A stretch of DNA of 64,000 bases from Micromonospora echinaurantiaca (GCF_900090235.1 NZ_LT607750.1:2740501-2804500); one strand, 5' to 3'. Shown: positions 1-8,112, counted from the first letter of the stretch. Translations and numbers: made by a program. Notes: generated from the letters alone by a model not told the origin.

Positions 1-1112
1 CAGGCCGGATCCGGGTCGTCCAGGTTGTGCGTCGGCGGCAGCAGCCCGCGGCCTAGCGCCAGCGCGGTGGCCGCCGCCTCCAGCACGCCGGACGCGCCGA
101 GCAGGTGCCCGGTGAGCGCCTTGGTGGAGCTGACCGGCACCCCGTGCGCCCCGAAGACCTCCGCGAGCGCGGTGGTCTCGGCGATGTCGCCGAGCTTCGT
201 GCCGGTGCCGTGCGCGTTGACGTAGCCGACCCGGGCGGCCGGCACGCCACCGCTGGCCAGCGCCCGCCGCATGCACTCGGCCGCGCCCGCGCCGTCCGGT
301 CGCGGCGCGGTCGGGTGGTACGCGTCGGTGGTGGCCCCGTATCCGGCCACCTCGGCGTAGCCGGTGGCGCCCCGGGCGGCGGCGTGGTCGGCGCGTTCCA
401 GCACCAGCAGCGCCGCCCCCTCGGCGAGCACGAAGCCGTTGCGGCGGGTGTCGAAGGGCCGGCTCGCGGCGGCGGGATCGGCCCAGCCCCGGGCGAGCGC
501 CCGGGCGTTGCCGAACGTGTCGGCGAAGGTGGGGAAGAGCGGCGCCTCGCTGGCCCCGCAGAGCACCACGTCCGCCTCACCGGCCCGGATCAGCCGGACC
601 GCGTCGGCGACCGACTGGGCGCCGGAGGCGCAGGCGGTGCCGACCGAGGAGGTGTAGCCGCGGATGCCGTACCGGATCGCGATCCGCGCCGACGGCATGT
701 TCGGCAGGATCCCGGTGAGCAGGTACGGGCTGACCGCCGCCCGCCCCCGGGCGGCCCGGGCCAGCACCTGCTCCTCCAGCGTCGACATGCCGCCCACCCC
801 GCCGACGATCACCGCGACCCGGTCCGGGTCGACGTCCCTGCCCACCTCGATGCCGGCGTCGGCGAGCGCGTCGGCCGCGGCGTGCAGCGCGAGCACCACG
901 ATCCGGTCCAGTACCCGGGTCTCCGGGCCGGACGCGACGGAACGCGGGTCGACCGGCGGCAGCAGGCCGGCGACCTCCAGGCAGTCGGCGGCGGGGTGCC
1001 CGGCCGGCGGGCGGGCCAACCCGGACCGGCCGGTGCAGAGCGCGTCGAAGGTCGCCTCGACGCCGCGCCCGACCGGGGTGAACAGGCCCATCCCGGTGAT
1101 CACGGCGGTCAT
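1..1112 (-). CDS. Beta-ketoacyl-ACP synthase (KS1), C-terminus cut by window edge
   Basis: About 370 residues of a thiolase-fold condensing enzyme are visible; the last few dozen lie beyond the left edge. The ATG start overlaps the stop of the upstream ligase gene (ATGA), so the two are translationally coupled. All three catalytic positions are present: Cys161 in GTACASG, His in NAHGTGT, and His in STKALTGH. It should therefore perform decarboxylative Claisen condensation on ACP-bound substrates. It is the last visible gene of a tightly packed leftward operon (two ACPs, KS2, truncated KS, ligase, KS1). The family is certain; whether it serves fatty-acid-like, aryl-polyene-like or starter-unit synthesis is inferred from neighbours only. 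Confidence 0.9.
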   Translation of the reverse strand, partial: MTAVITGMGLFTPVGRGVEATFDALCTGRSGLARPPAGHPAADCLEVAGLLPPVDPRSVASGPETRVLDRIVVLALHAAADALADAGIEVGRDVDPDRVAVIVGGVGGMSTLEEQVLARAARGRAAVSPYLLTGILPNMPSARIAIRYGIRGYTSSVGTACASGAQSVADAVRLIRAGEADVVLCGASEAPLFPTFADTFGNARALARGWADPAAASRPFDTRRNGFVLAEGAALLVLERADHAAARGATGYAEVAGYGATTDAYHPTAPRPDGAGAAECMRRALASGGVPAARVGYVNAHGTGTKLGDIAETTALAEVFGAHGVPVSSTKALTGHLLGASGVLEAAATALALGRGLLPPTHNLDDPDPA

Positions 1113-2725
1113 GCGGGGGTCCCGGTGAGGTATCGCTCGCGCAGGGCGACCTTGCGCACCTTGCCGGTGACGGTGACCGGGATGTCGGTGGAGCGGACCG
1201 GTACCACCCGGCGCAGGGTGGCGCCGACGTCCGGGCCGAGCGCGGCGCGGACCCGCTCGGTGCGGTCCTGCGCCGGGTCGACGCCGGCGGCGAGTTCCAG
1301 CAGCACGTCGGTGACCACGGTGCCGCCGTCGGCGACGATCACCACCGTGCAGTCGGTGACGTCGGGACAGGCGGCGAGGATCCGCTCCTCGGACATCGCG
1401 GTGTAGAACCGCCGCCCGTCGCCCGCGTCGACCGAGTCGACCGCCCGGTCCAGGTGGTAGTACCGGCCGTCGGCGTCGGCGTAGACCAGGTCGCCGGTGA
1501 GGTACCAGCCGCGCTGGCGGAACCGGTAGGTGGTGACCGAGTCGTTCCAGTAGCCGCGGAACAGCGACGGCGAGTCGATGCCGAGCCAGCCCGGCTGGCC
1601 GGGCGGCACCGGGTCGCCGTGCTCGTCGAGCACGGCGACCTTGGTGAAGCGGTACGGCCGGCCGATACAGCGGCCGTAGCGGTCGGTGTCGGTGCGGTGG
1701 GTGACGTGGAACATCGAGTGCCCCATCTCGCTGGAGCCGAGGCCGTCGATGAAGACCGAGCCGGGCACCCGGACCACCCCGTCGCGGGTGACGACGTCCC
1801 GGGAGCCGACCGCGACCAGCCGGCGGATGTGCGGCTCGTGCGAGCAGTCGCCCGTGTTGAACCACAGCCGCACCGAGTCCAGGTCGTATCCGGACAGGTC
1901 GAAGCGGGCCAGTTCCGCCCAGGTCACCGAGAAGCCGAACACACCGTCCGGGCGCCACCGCTGGATCGCGTCGAGCACCCGCTCGCCGCCCTGGTCGGAG
2001 AGGAGGAACATCTCCGCCCGGTTGCCGAGCGCCTGGTTGACCATGAGCACGGTGGCGGTGTGCGGGGCGGGCAGCGCGTTGAGGATCCGGCTGGTGCCCT
2101 GCGCCTGCGGCATGGTGAGCAGGTGCCGGGTGGCGGCGAAGAGGCTGGCGTGCGAGTGCAGCACCGCCTTCGGCACCCCGGTGGTGCCCGAAGTGTGGGT
2201 GATGACGACCGGGTCGTCGCCGTGGTGCGGGTAGTGCGCCGGGGCGGCGGCCGGGTCGCCGGCGCCCGCCTCGGCGGGGCTGCCGATCACCGGTACGCCG
2301 AGCTCGTGCCCGGCCAGCAGCGCGGTGTGCGCGTCGTCGGCGAGCACGCCGACGCCGCGTAGCCGGCGGATGTACTCGGCGGCGATCTCCGGGCGGAGCT
2401 TGCCGTTCATCAGCGCCGGGATGGCGCCGAGCCGGGTCAGCGCGAGGTAGCTGAGCACCATGTCGGCGGCGGCGGTGGCCCAGACCGCGACCGGGTCCCG
2501 CGGCCCGATCCCCCGGGCGTGCAGCCAGGCGGCCCGGGCGGCCACCCGCTGGTCGAGCTGGCCGAGGGTGAGCGGGTGTTCGGCCGGGTAGCCGTCGACC
2601 GCGGTGTCGAAGGTGAGTCCCGGCCCGTCCGGGTCGGCGTCGTGCGCCAGCACCCGGGCCAGCACGTTGCCGGCGCCGATCCGCTCGTCGGCGGCCAGCC
2701 GGCCGCGCAGTCCCCTGCTCCTCAT
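1109..2725 (-). CDS. Acyl-CoA/acyl-ACP ligase, ANL superfamily (ligase 1)
   Basis: A 538-residue adenylate-forming enzyme that would activate a carboxylic acid as acyl-AMP and pass it to CoA or a carrier protein. The phosphate-binding loop THTSGTTGVPKAV, the SSEMGHS motif and the YLTGDL hinge aspartate are all present. The C-terminus ends in VTVTGKVRKVALRERYL, which contains the usual catalytic lysine. The ATG start is preceded by GGGGAGGAGAC and overlaps the previous gene's stop by ATGA. Its position between a truncated ketosynthase and KS1 suggests it primes or feeds the block A carrier proteins. The acid it activates cannot be told from sequence. Confidence 0.85.
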   Translation of the reverse strand: MRSRGLRGRLAADERIGAGNVLARVLAHDADPDGPGLTFDTAVDGYPAEHPLTLGQLDQRVAARAAWLHARGIGPRDPVAVWATAAADMVLSYLALTRLGAIPALMNGKLRPEIAAEYIRRLRGVGVLADDAHTALLAGHELGVPVIGSPAEAGAGDPAAAPAHYPHHGDDPVVITHTSGTTGVPKAVLHSHASLFAATRHLLTMPQAQGTSRILNALPAPHTATVLMVNQALGNRAEMFLLSDQGGERVLDAIQRWRPDGVFGFSVTWAELARFDLSGYDLDSVRLWFNTGDCSHEPHIRRLVAVGSRDVVTRDGVVRVPGSVFIDGLGSSEMGHSMFHVTHRTDTDRYGRCIGRPYRFTKVAVLDEHGDPVPPGQPGWLGIDSPSLFRGYWNDSVTTYRFRQRGWYLTGDLVYADADGRYYHLDRAVDSVDAGDGRRFYTAMSEERILAACPDVTDCTVVIVADGGTVVTDVLLELAAGVDPAQDRTERVRAALGPDVGATLRRVVPVRSTDIPVTVTGKVRKVALRERYLTGTPA

Positions 2726-3249
2726 CGGATGTCTCCTCCCCCCAGCAGCACCGCGACGGCTGAGTCCGCACCGCCGTCGTCGGATGCGTCGTCGATCAGG
2801 ACCAGCAACGCCGCGTCGGCGTCGCCGTCGTGCACCAGCAGGTCGGCCGCGGCGATCCCGTCGGCCCGTGGGTCGCCGGTCGGCGAGAGGCAGAGCACCG
2901 GCCCGGCCAGCCCCCAGCGGGCGGCCACGTGCCCGGCCACGCTGTTGGGCACCGACTGGAAGAAGAACAGCGGCCCGGGGCGGCGGCCGGCGGCCACGGT
3001 GGCCCGTACGTGCGCCGCGCTGGCCCGGTCGCCCTCGGCGCTGACCAGCACGATCGCGCACCGCGCGCCGTCCGGCGCGGGCGCCGCCCGGTAGGCGCGG
3101 GTGAGGCAGCGCTCGGCCACCGCCGCGACCAGCGGGTTGAACGCCGAGTGCAGGTACCCGGGCAGCGGCGGCGGCGGGCCGTCGCCGGGTTCCGGCCAGG
3201 CCGCCTCGGCCAGCACGGCGAGCCCGGTAGCCCGGCCCGGCCCGGTCAC
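2722..3249 (-). CDS. Truncated ketosynthase-like protein (Ketoacyl-synt_2 type)
   Basis: A 175-residue protein starting at GTG, overlapping the KS2 stop (GTGA) and ending inside the ligase 1 start (ATGA). The core segment FFFQSVPNSVAGHVAARWG followed by a DAALLVLIDDA stretch resembles the N-terminal half of a ketosynthase. It matches the short chain-length-factor-like proteins of aryl-polyene and related reducing type II clusters. No active-site cysteine or histidine pair is visible, so it is probably not a catalyst. A structural or chain-length partner of KS1 or KS2 is the reasonable reading. Family assignment is from pattern recognition, not a search. Confidence 0.6.
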   Translation of the reverse strand: MTGPGRATGLAVLAEAAWPEPGDGPPPPLPGYLHSAFNPLVAAVAERCLTRAYRAAPAPDGARCAIVLVSAEGDRASAAHVRATVAAGRRPGPLFFFQSVPNSVAGHVAARWGLAGPVLCLSPTGDPRADGIAAADLLVHDGDADAALLVLIDDASDDGGADSAVAVLLGGGDIR

Positions 3250-4328
3250 GCCGCACCGACCAGCAGGGCGGTGTTCGCGCCGCCGAAGGCGGCGTTCAGG
3301 GTCAGCGCGTACCGGGTCGCGGCGGGCCGGGGCGCGTCCCGGATCACGTCCAGCGGGCAGTCCGGGTCGGGACCGAGCCAGCCGGCGTTCACCGGCAGCT
3401 TCCCGTGCCGCAGCGCCAGCACGGTGACCACCAGTTCGAGCAGCCCGGACGCCTCCAGCGCGTGCCCGTGCAGCGCCTTGGTGGAGCTGACCGGGACGCC
3501 CGCCGCCGCCCGGCCGAGCGCCGAGCGCAGGGCCGCCGCCTCGGCGGCGTCGCTGTGTCCGGTGCCGGTGGCGTTGGCGTTGACGTAGCCGAGCGCCTCG
3601 GCCGGCAACCCGGCCCGGCCCAGCGCGGCGCCGACCGCGCGGGCCATCCCACGGCCGGCCGGGTGCGGCTGGCACGGGTGGTACGCGTCGCCGGCGCGGG
3701 CCCAGCCGAGCAGGTCGGCCAGCGGCCGGCGGGCGGCCCGGGCGGACTCCAGCACCACCGCGGCGACCCCGTCGCCGAGCAGCAGCCCGGTGCGGCCGGC
3801 GCTGAACGGGCGTACCGCGCCGTCGGTGGCCAGCGCGCGGCCGGCGTCGAAGAGGGCGTACTGGTCCGCTTCGACCAGGTAGCCGGCGGCGACCACCACC
3901 CGGTCGGTGTCGCCGCGCCGGATCAGCGCCGCCGCGTCGGCCACCGCGCTGGTCGCCGAGACGCAGGCGGTGGTGTAGACCCGGGTCGGGCCGCCGAGGC
4001 CGGTCCAGCCGGCGAGGGTGCCGGCGAGCGCCGGGACTCCCGGGCCGCCGTGCACGGCCAGCAGCAGCGCGCAGCCGGCCCGCCGGGCGGCGTCCAGCCC
4101 GGCCGCCCGGCATGCCTCGGTCACCGACTCGGCCAGTTCGTCGGGCAGGTCGCCCACCTCGGGCAGGGTGGCCGCCGCGTCCACCCGGCGGCTGCCGGTG
4201 TCGAAGCGGCGGACCGGCCGGAACGCCGGCGCACCGGCCAGCGCGCCGGCCAGTTGCGCCGCCGCGCCCCGGCCGAGGGCGCTGGTCGCGTGCACGCCGG
4301 TGAGCTGGACGGTGGCCGCCTCAGCCAT
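3246..4328 (-). CDS. Beta-ketoacyl synthase with altered active site (KS2)
   Basis: A 360-residue condensing enzyme. The nucleophile Cys122 (TTACVSAT) and the second histidine, His289 (STKALHGH), are in place. The first catalytic histidine of the usual NAHGTGT motif is Asn252 (NANATGTGHSD). The C-terminal glycine-rich NAAFGGANTALL loop is normal. It overlaps the downstream truncated ketosynthase by GTGA and its 5' end overlaps the upstream ACP gene by 8 bp. The change may slow decarboxylation or shift the enzyme to acyl transfer; it could also act as the chain-length partner of KS1. The substitution is read directly, its effect is inferred. Confidence 0.85.
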   Translation of the reverse strand: MAEAATVQLTGVHATSALGRGAAAQLAGALAGAPAFRPVRRFDTGSRRVDAAATLPEVGDLPDELAESVTEACRAAGLDAARRAGCALLLAVHGGPGVPALAGTLAGWTGLGGPTRVYTTACVSATSAVADAAALIRRGDTDRVVVAAGYLVEADQYALFDAGRALATDGAVRPFSAGRTGLLLGDGVAAVVLESARAARRPLADLLGWARAGDAYHPCQPHPAGRGMARAVGAALGRAGLPAEALGYVNANATGTGHSDAAEAAALRSALGRAAAGVPVSSTKALHGHALEASGLLELVVTVLALRHGKLPVNAGWLGPDPDCPLDVIRDAPRPAATRYALTLNAAFGGANTALLVGAA

Positions 4329-4566
4329 CTGCGGCGGCGGTCAGGGAGGTCCGGAAGACCGCCAGGGCGTCATCGACGGTACGGATGCCCGCGAGCTGGT
4401 CGTCGGTGAGGTCGAGCGGCTGCTCGTAGCGCTGCTCCACCAGGTGCATCAGCCAGGCCAGCTCCATCGAGCCGATCCGCTCGGGCACCTCGGCGGCCGG
4501 TTTCGCGGTGAGTTCGGCGAGCATCGCCACCAGGTCGGCTCGCCCCAGGTCGGGCCGCCCGGTCAT
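4321..4566 (-). CDS. Acyl carrier protein 1
   Basis: An 81-residue acidic helical protein with the carrier-protein layout. The phosphopantetheine serine is Ser33 in IGSMELAWL, where the usual DSL is GSM, followed by a helix (LMHLVEQRYEQPLDL) typical of helix II-III. The start overlaps the ACP2 stop by one base (TGATG), so the two carriers are made together. Both would need the phosphopantetheinyl transferase encoded just upstream on the other strand. Confidence 0.75.
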   Translation of the reverse strand: MTGRPDLGRADLVAMLAELTAKPAAEVPERIGSMELAWLMHLVEQRYEQPLDLTDDQLAGIRTVDDALAVFRTSLTAAADG

Positions 4567-4832
4567 CAGGACTTGTCGCTCGTCGCCGTGGCGACCCGGT
4601 CGGCGACCATCGCGGTGAACTCGCCGACGGTCATCAGCGCGAGCTGCTCCGACTCGTCGTCGGCGAACTTCAGGCCGTAGCGGTCCTCCACCCGGACCGC
4701 CAGGTCGGCGAGGGCCAGCGACTCCAGGTCCACACCGGACGGGCCGAGGGTGGTGTCGTCGTCGATCCCCTCGACGTCGTAGTTCATGTCGGCGAGCTGC
4801 TCGATGACGAAGGCGCGGACCTCGGTTGACAT
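4566..4832 (-). CDS. Acyl carrier protein 2
   Basis: An 88-residue carrier protein with attachment serine Ser38 in GVDLESLALADL and acidic helices on both sides. An AAAGAGG ribosome binding site precedes the ATG. It is the first gene of the coupled leftward set ACP2-ACP1-KS2-truncated KS-ligase 1-KS1. Only 15 bp separate its start from the divergent phosphopantetheinyl transferase start, and that gap contains the palindrome GGTTAACC (4833-4840). There is too little room for two full promoters, so one transcript must begin inside the other gene or read through. Confidence 0.8.
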   Translation of the reverse strand: MSTEVRAFVIEQLADMNYDVEGIDDDTTLGPSGVDLESLALADLAVRVEDRYGLKFADDESEQLALMTVGEFTAMVADRVATATSDKS

Positions 4833-4847
4833 GGTTAACCTCTTTCC

Positions 4848-5576
4848 GTGAGCCAGCTACCGGTGCCCGATCGGGACACCGTGCACGTGTGGGTCGGCCG
4901 GGGCGCCGGCGGTCGGCCGGGGCGGGCCGGGCGGCTGCTGCGGCGGGCGGGAGCCACGCTGCTCGGCCGCGCGGAGGCGGAGATCGTGGTGGGGCGCGCC
5001 CCCGACGGGCGGCCGCTGGTCAGCGCGGGCGGGCCGGGCGGCCGGACGGTGGCGCTGCCGGTCAGCGTCAGCCGCGCCGACGGTGTGGTGCTGGTCGCCG
5101 CCCGCCGGGCGGGACCGGTCGGGATCGACGTCGAGCGCCGCCGGGAGCTGCCCGCGTTGGCGCTGGCCCGCCGCTGGTACGCCCCGGGCGAGCTGGCCTG
5201 GCTGGCTGCCCGGCCGGCGCCGGAGCGGGCCGTCGATTTCCTGCGGCTGTGGACCGCCAAGGAGGCGGTCGGCAAGGCGCTCGGCGTGGGGCTGCGCGGC
5301 GGTGGGCTGCGCCGGCCGGTGCCGGTGCCCGATGGCGATGACCTGCTGCGGCCGCTGCCCGGCCGGGCCGACCTGCGGGTCGGGCACCCGGCGGTCGATC
5401 GGGACCTGGTGGTGGCGGTCGCGGTCGCCGGCCCGTCCGGCGCGGGCCGTGACGTCGAGGTGCTCGTGGTGGACGCTGACGTCGGGCTGGTACAGCGGAC
5501 CGGTCATGGCGTCGCCGCCGAGCGCAGCGCGTCCGGGGAGCGGACCAGCTTGCCGGTGGTGGTGCGGGGCAGCTGA
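4848..5576 (+). CDS. Sfp-type 4'-phosphopantetheinyl transferase
   Basis: A 242-residue protein with the two Sfp-family signatures: GIDVERRRELP (Mg-binding Asp and Glu) and FLRLWTAKEAVGKALG (WxxKEA). It transfers 4'-phosphopantetheine from CoA to carrier-protein serines, presumably ACP1, ACP2 and the ACP domain of the aromatase fusion. It starts at GTG with no obvious ribosome binding site. It is the only rightward gene among leftward neighbours and its last 73 bp overlap the 3' end of ligase 2 on the opposite strand. The final 45 or so residues are therefore constrained by antisense coding and may be poorly conserved. Confidence 0.85.
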   Translation: MSQLPVPDRDTVHVWVGRGAGGRPGRAGRLLRRAGATLLGRAEAEIVVGRAPDGRPLVSAGGPGGRTVALPVSVSRADGVVLVAARRAGPVGIDVERRRELPALALARRWYAPGELAWLAARPAPERAVDFLRLWTAKEAVGKALGVGLRGGGLRRPVPVPDGDDLLRPLPGRADLRVGHPAVDRDLVVAVAVAGPSGAGRDVEVLVVDADVGLVQRTGHGVAAERSASGERTSLPVVVRGS

Positions 5577-6913
5577 TCGAGCAGCCGCAGCACGCGGGGG
5601 CGTTTGTAGCCGGCCAGCCGCTCGGCGAGCAGCTTGTCCAGCACCTCCTCCGACAGCGGCCCGTCCGGTTGCACGTACGCGGTGATGCCGTCGTCCCAGA
5701 GCACCACCGCGGCGGCCACCCCGGGCAGTTCGGCGACGCAGGTCTCCACCTCGGTGAGGTCGACCTTCATCCCGCCCACCGAGACCTGCGAGTCCAGCCG
5801 GCCGCGGACGGTGACCAGGCCGGTGTCCGGGTCGACGGTGCCGGCGTCGCGGGTGCGCAGCCAACCGTCGGCCCACCGGGTCGGGTCGCTGAGCCCCACG
5901 TACGGCGAGGCGGGGCAGCTGACCCAGAGTTCGCCGTCGACCGCCCGGACCTCGATGCCGGGCGCCGGAGCGATCGCTGGCCGGTGCCGCCCGTACAGGT
6001 CGGTGCCGATCACCCCGACCTCGGTCATCCCGTACATGTTGCCCAGCGGCACGCCGAAGCGGTCGGTGAACGCCCGGGCCACCGCGGCCGGGACCAGTTC
6101 CCCACCGGTGGTCATCCGTTTGAACTGCGGCAGCGGCCCACCCGGCCGGGTGGAGGCGAGCAGTCCGATGTGGAACGGCACGCCGAGCACGGTGGCCGGG
6201 GTGTCGGCGGCGGCGACGGCGGCGAGCACGGCGTCGCCGCTGAGCCGCTCCGGCGGGACCAGTTCGACCCCGGCGTGCAGGCCGTACAGCAGTCCGCCGA
6301 CCAGGCCGAGCACGTGCACCATCGAGGGGAGCAGGACGATCCGCTCGCCGGGCAGCGCCACCCCGTCGATGCGGGTGTAGCGGCGCACCTCGGCGACCAG
6401 GTCGGCGGCGGTGCGGCCGATCACCTTGGATGGTCCGGTGGAGCCGGAGCTGAGCTGGATCACCGCGTGCCCGCTGACCGCGGGCCGGTCGGCGTAGCCG
6501 GTGACGCCGGCGGTGACGTCGACGAAGACGCGCAGCGCCCCGCCGCCGGTGCGCACCGGCGCCACCACCACCTGCGGGGTGAGCCGGCGCAGCGCCCGGT
6601 CCACCTCGTGGTCGGTGAGCCGGTGGTCGAGCAGGATCGCCTGCGCGCCGACCCGCCAGGTGGCCAGCAGGTGCACCACGTACGCCAGCGAGGGCGGCAG
6701 CCGCAGCGCGGCGGCCCCGCCGGGACGCAGCCCGGCGGCGTCCAGCCCGGCCTGCGCGTCGGCGACCAGCCGGCGCAGGGTGGCCCGGTCGACCGGCGCC
6801 GGCAGCCGCAGGCAGACGCCGTCGGACGGGCCGGACAGCAACACCTCGTCGACCCATCCCGGGTCCGTCTCCAACGGGTTTCCTGTCGGTTGCTCCATTG
6901 CCACCGCCGTCAC
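5504..6913 (-). CDS. ANL-family acyl ligase (ligase 2)
   Basis: A 469-residue adenylate-forming enzyme. Motifs include LSSGSTGPSKVI (P-loop), NMYGMTEVGVIGTDL, WLRTRDAG and the C-terminal RTTTGKLVRS containing the catalytic Lys. It is about 70 residues shorter than ligase 1 and belongs to a different subgroup. GTG at 6913 is used here; ATG at 6898 is equally possible. It is probably the first gene of block A, but the 671 bp to the next leftward gene are occupied by the oppositely oriented transferase. Two distinct ligases in one locus suggest two carboxylic acids are activated, or one enzyme loads CoA and the other a carrier protein. Confidence 0.85.
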   Translation of the reverse strand: MTAVAMEQPTGNPLETDPGWVDEVLLSGPSDGVCLRLPAPVDRATLRRLVADAQAGLDAAGLRPGGAAALRLPPSLAYVVHLLATWRVGAQAILLDHRLTDHEVDRALRRLTPQVVVAPVRTGGGALRVFVDVTAGVTGYADRPAVSGHAVIQLSSGSTGPSKVIGRTAADLVAEVRRYTRIDGVALPGERIVLLPSMVHVLGLVGGLLYGLHAGVELVPPERLSGDAVLAAVAAADTPATVLGVPFHIGLLASTRPGGPLPQFKRMTTGGELVPAAVARAFTDRFGVPLGNMYGMTEVGVIGTDLYGRHRPAIAPAPGIEVRAVDGELWVSCPASPYVGLSDPTRWADGWLRTRDAGTVDPDTGLVTVRGRLDSQVSVGGMKVDLTEVETCVAELPGVAAAVVLWDDGITAYVQPDGPLSEEVLDKLLAERLAGYKRPRVLRLLDQLPRTTTGKLVRSPDALRSAATP

Positions 6914-6997
6914 CGCCCAGCATCGAACAGGGCGGGATCCGCCCAGGAAAAGTGCTTGTCGGGGTGCTGCGGGGGAACCCTACGACGGCGCTCGGAT

Positions 6998-7017
6998 CCA
7001 TTGCCACATGCAAATGG
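6998..7017. promoter_or_regulatory. Imperfect inverted repeat upstream of ligase 2
   Basis: CCATTGCC-ACAT-GCAAATGG pairs across a 4-base centre with one mismatch or bulge. It sits about 90 bp upstream of ligase 2 in the least GC-rich part of this region. It could be an operator for the leftward block A promoter. The dyad is visible; function is a guess. Confidence 0.3.
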
Positions 7018-7307
7018 CTAGATCAAAACGAGCGGCTGGCCGGATTGTCGACGGCCCGTTCGACGGGGCAGGATCGGACGCGTATGCCCACCGAACGCTA
7101 CCAAACGATGACCCATCGTGCGGACGGCGGGCACTGCCGACCGTACGGCCGATGGTGTTCTTTTGACCGGCCGGGCCCGGGAGCCGACAGCGGCGATGGG
7201 TCCGGACACCAACCCGGCTGCGCGCCGGCGGCGTCGGGCGGACCGCTCGACCCCGGGCAGGCAGGCACCCGCGGTGCGGCACCGGATCGGACCTCCGCCG
7301 GCAGGCG

Positions 7308-7545
7308 CTGTGGAGCTGATGTCGCAAACGACTCAACCGCTCCCACCGCCCGGCCCGGCCACGGACCCGACACCCAGCCGGACCCCAACCCGCACCACTA
7401 GGAAGCTGATGTCGCAAACGACTCGACCACTCCCGCCGCCCAACCCGGCCACGGACCCGACACCCGGCCGGACCCCAACCCGCACCGCTACGGAGCTGAT
7501 GTCGCAAACGACTCAACCACTTTCACCGCCCGGCCCGCCCCCGAA
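7308..7545 (-). repeat. 90-bp tandem repeat, two full units and a partial third
   Basis: The gene-free stretch 6914-7741 is mostly this array. AGCTGATGTCGCAAACGACTC begins at 7314, recurs at 7404 and again at 7494 with exactly 90-bp spacing, and the intervening Pro/Thr-rich sequence is largely conserved. Each unit contains a copy of the motif GAGTCGT-N4-GACATCAGCTC on the minus strand (7308-7334, 7398-7424, 7488-7514). The first copy also has the full CCACAG extension. Because 90 is a multiple of three, both strands stay open and produce proline- or arginine-rich reading frames that do not look like real proteins. The rest of 6914-7741 shows only GC-rich imperfect repeats around 7655-7720. 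Confidence 0.8.
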
Positions 7546-7607
7546 CTATGGTGCCGACAGGGTCTGCCGTGCGCCGCACCAATCCGTCCGGACGGACCCT
7601 CCGCCGT

Positions 7608-7634
7608 GAGTCGTCCAGGACATCAGCTCCACAG
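7608..7634 (+). repeat. Dispersed 27-bp motif, plus-strand copy
   Basis: GAGTCGT-CCAG-GACATCAGCTCCACAG. The same motif is in the 90-bp array at 7308-7334 in reverse orientation and at 45019-45045. Most copies can fold as a small GTCG-N4-CGAC hairpin at the left end; this copy has a weaker stem. All copies lie between genes. Confidence 0.7.
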
Positions 7635-7724
7635 TGGCGCGGATGGGCCCGGTGGCGGCCGACCGGGTGGCGGTCGGACGGACCGGGCGGCAGCCCGACG
7701 GACCGGGCACGCGGCGGCCCGACC

Positions 7725-7743
7725 GACCCCGCGCGCGGGGGTC
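7725..7743 (-). terminator. GC palindrome at the end of the leftward aromatic PKS operon
   Basis: GACCCCGCG/CGCGGGGGTC forms a strong stem that overlaps the stop codon of the last leftward gene of block B. No T-run follows, as is usual for actinomycete terminators. It supports an operon boundary between blocks A and B. Confidence 0.4.
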
Positions 7744-8044
7744 AGGGCGCCGGTGGCAGTACCACCCGGGCGGTGCGCCGCTCGCCGTCCATCGCGCGCA
7801 TCGCGCGGGCCAGCGTGCCGGCGTGCAGTTCCGTCTCGCCGCGCTCGCGCATCAGTTCGGCGACGGCGGCGACCGCCTTCGCCTCGGCCGCCAGGGCCTG
7901 CGCGGCGACCGCGCAGCCGAGCGGGTCGAAGTGGCCGCTGTCCCGGGCCGGGTTCAGCCGGGCGACCAGGTCGACGATGCGCAGGTACCGCTCGACGAGC
8001 TCCTGCTCGGCCCGGGTCAACGCGGGCAGGTCACGTTCGCTCAT
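7742..8044 (-). CDS. Unrecognised 100-residue protein of the aromatic PKS operon
   Basis: Preceded by GGGAGG at suitable spacing. It is predicted to be helical, with Ala/Glu/Arg-rich stretches around RAEQELVERYLRIVDLVARL and MRERGETELHAGTLARAMRAM, and no signal peptide or membrane segment. I do not recognise the family. It is the last gene of the leftward block B operon, 68 bp after the ABM monooxygenase. That position suggests an accessory role, for example a small regulatory or binding protein, but nothing in the sequence fixes one. Confidence 0.65.
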   Translation of the reverse strand: MSERDLPALTRAEQELVERYLRIVDLVARLNPARDSGHFDPLGCAVAAQALAAEAKAVAAVAELMRERGETELHAGTLARAMRAMDGERRTARVVLPPAP

Positions 8045-8112
8045 CCCCGCAGCCTCCCACCGGATCCGGCGGCCGGCCGCCCCGGCGCCGCTGACGACGC
8101 CGCGCTGAGGCT

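Noticed and set aside
7308..7545. CRISPR-like array
   Set aside because: Spacing sequences are themselves repeated, there are only three units, and no cas genes are present.
7118..7609. Pro/Thr-rich protein encoded by the 90-bp repeats
   Set aside because: Both strands are open because the unit is a multiple of three and GC-rich. No convincing start site or family; the repeats carry a DNA motif instead.
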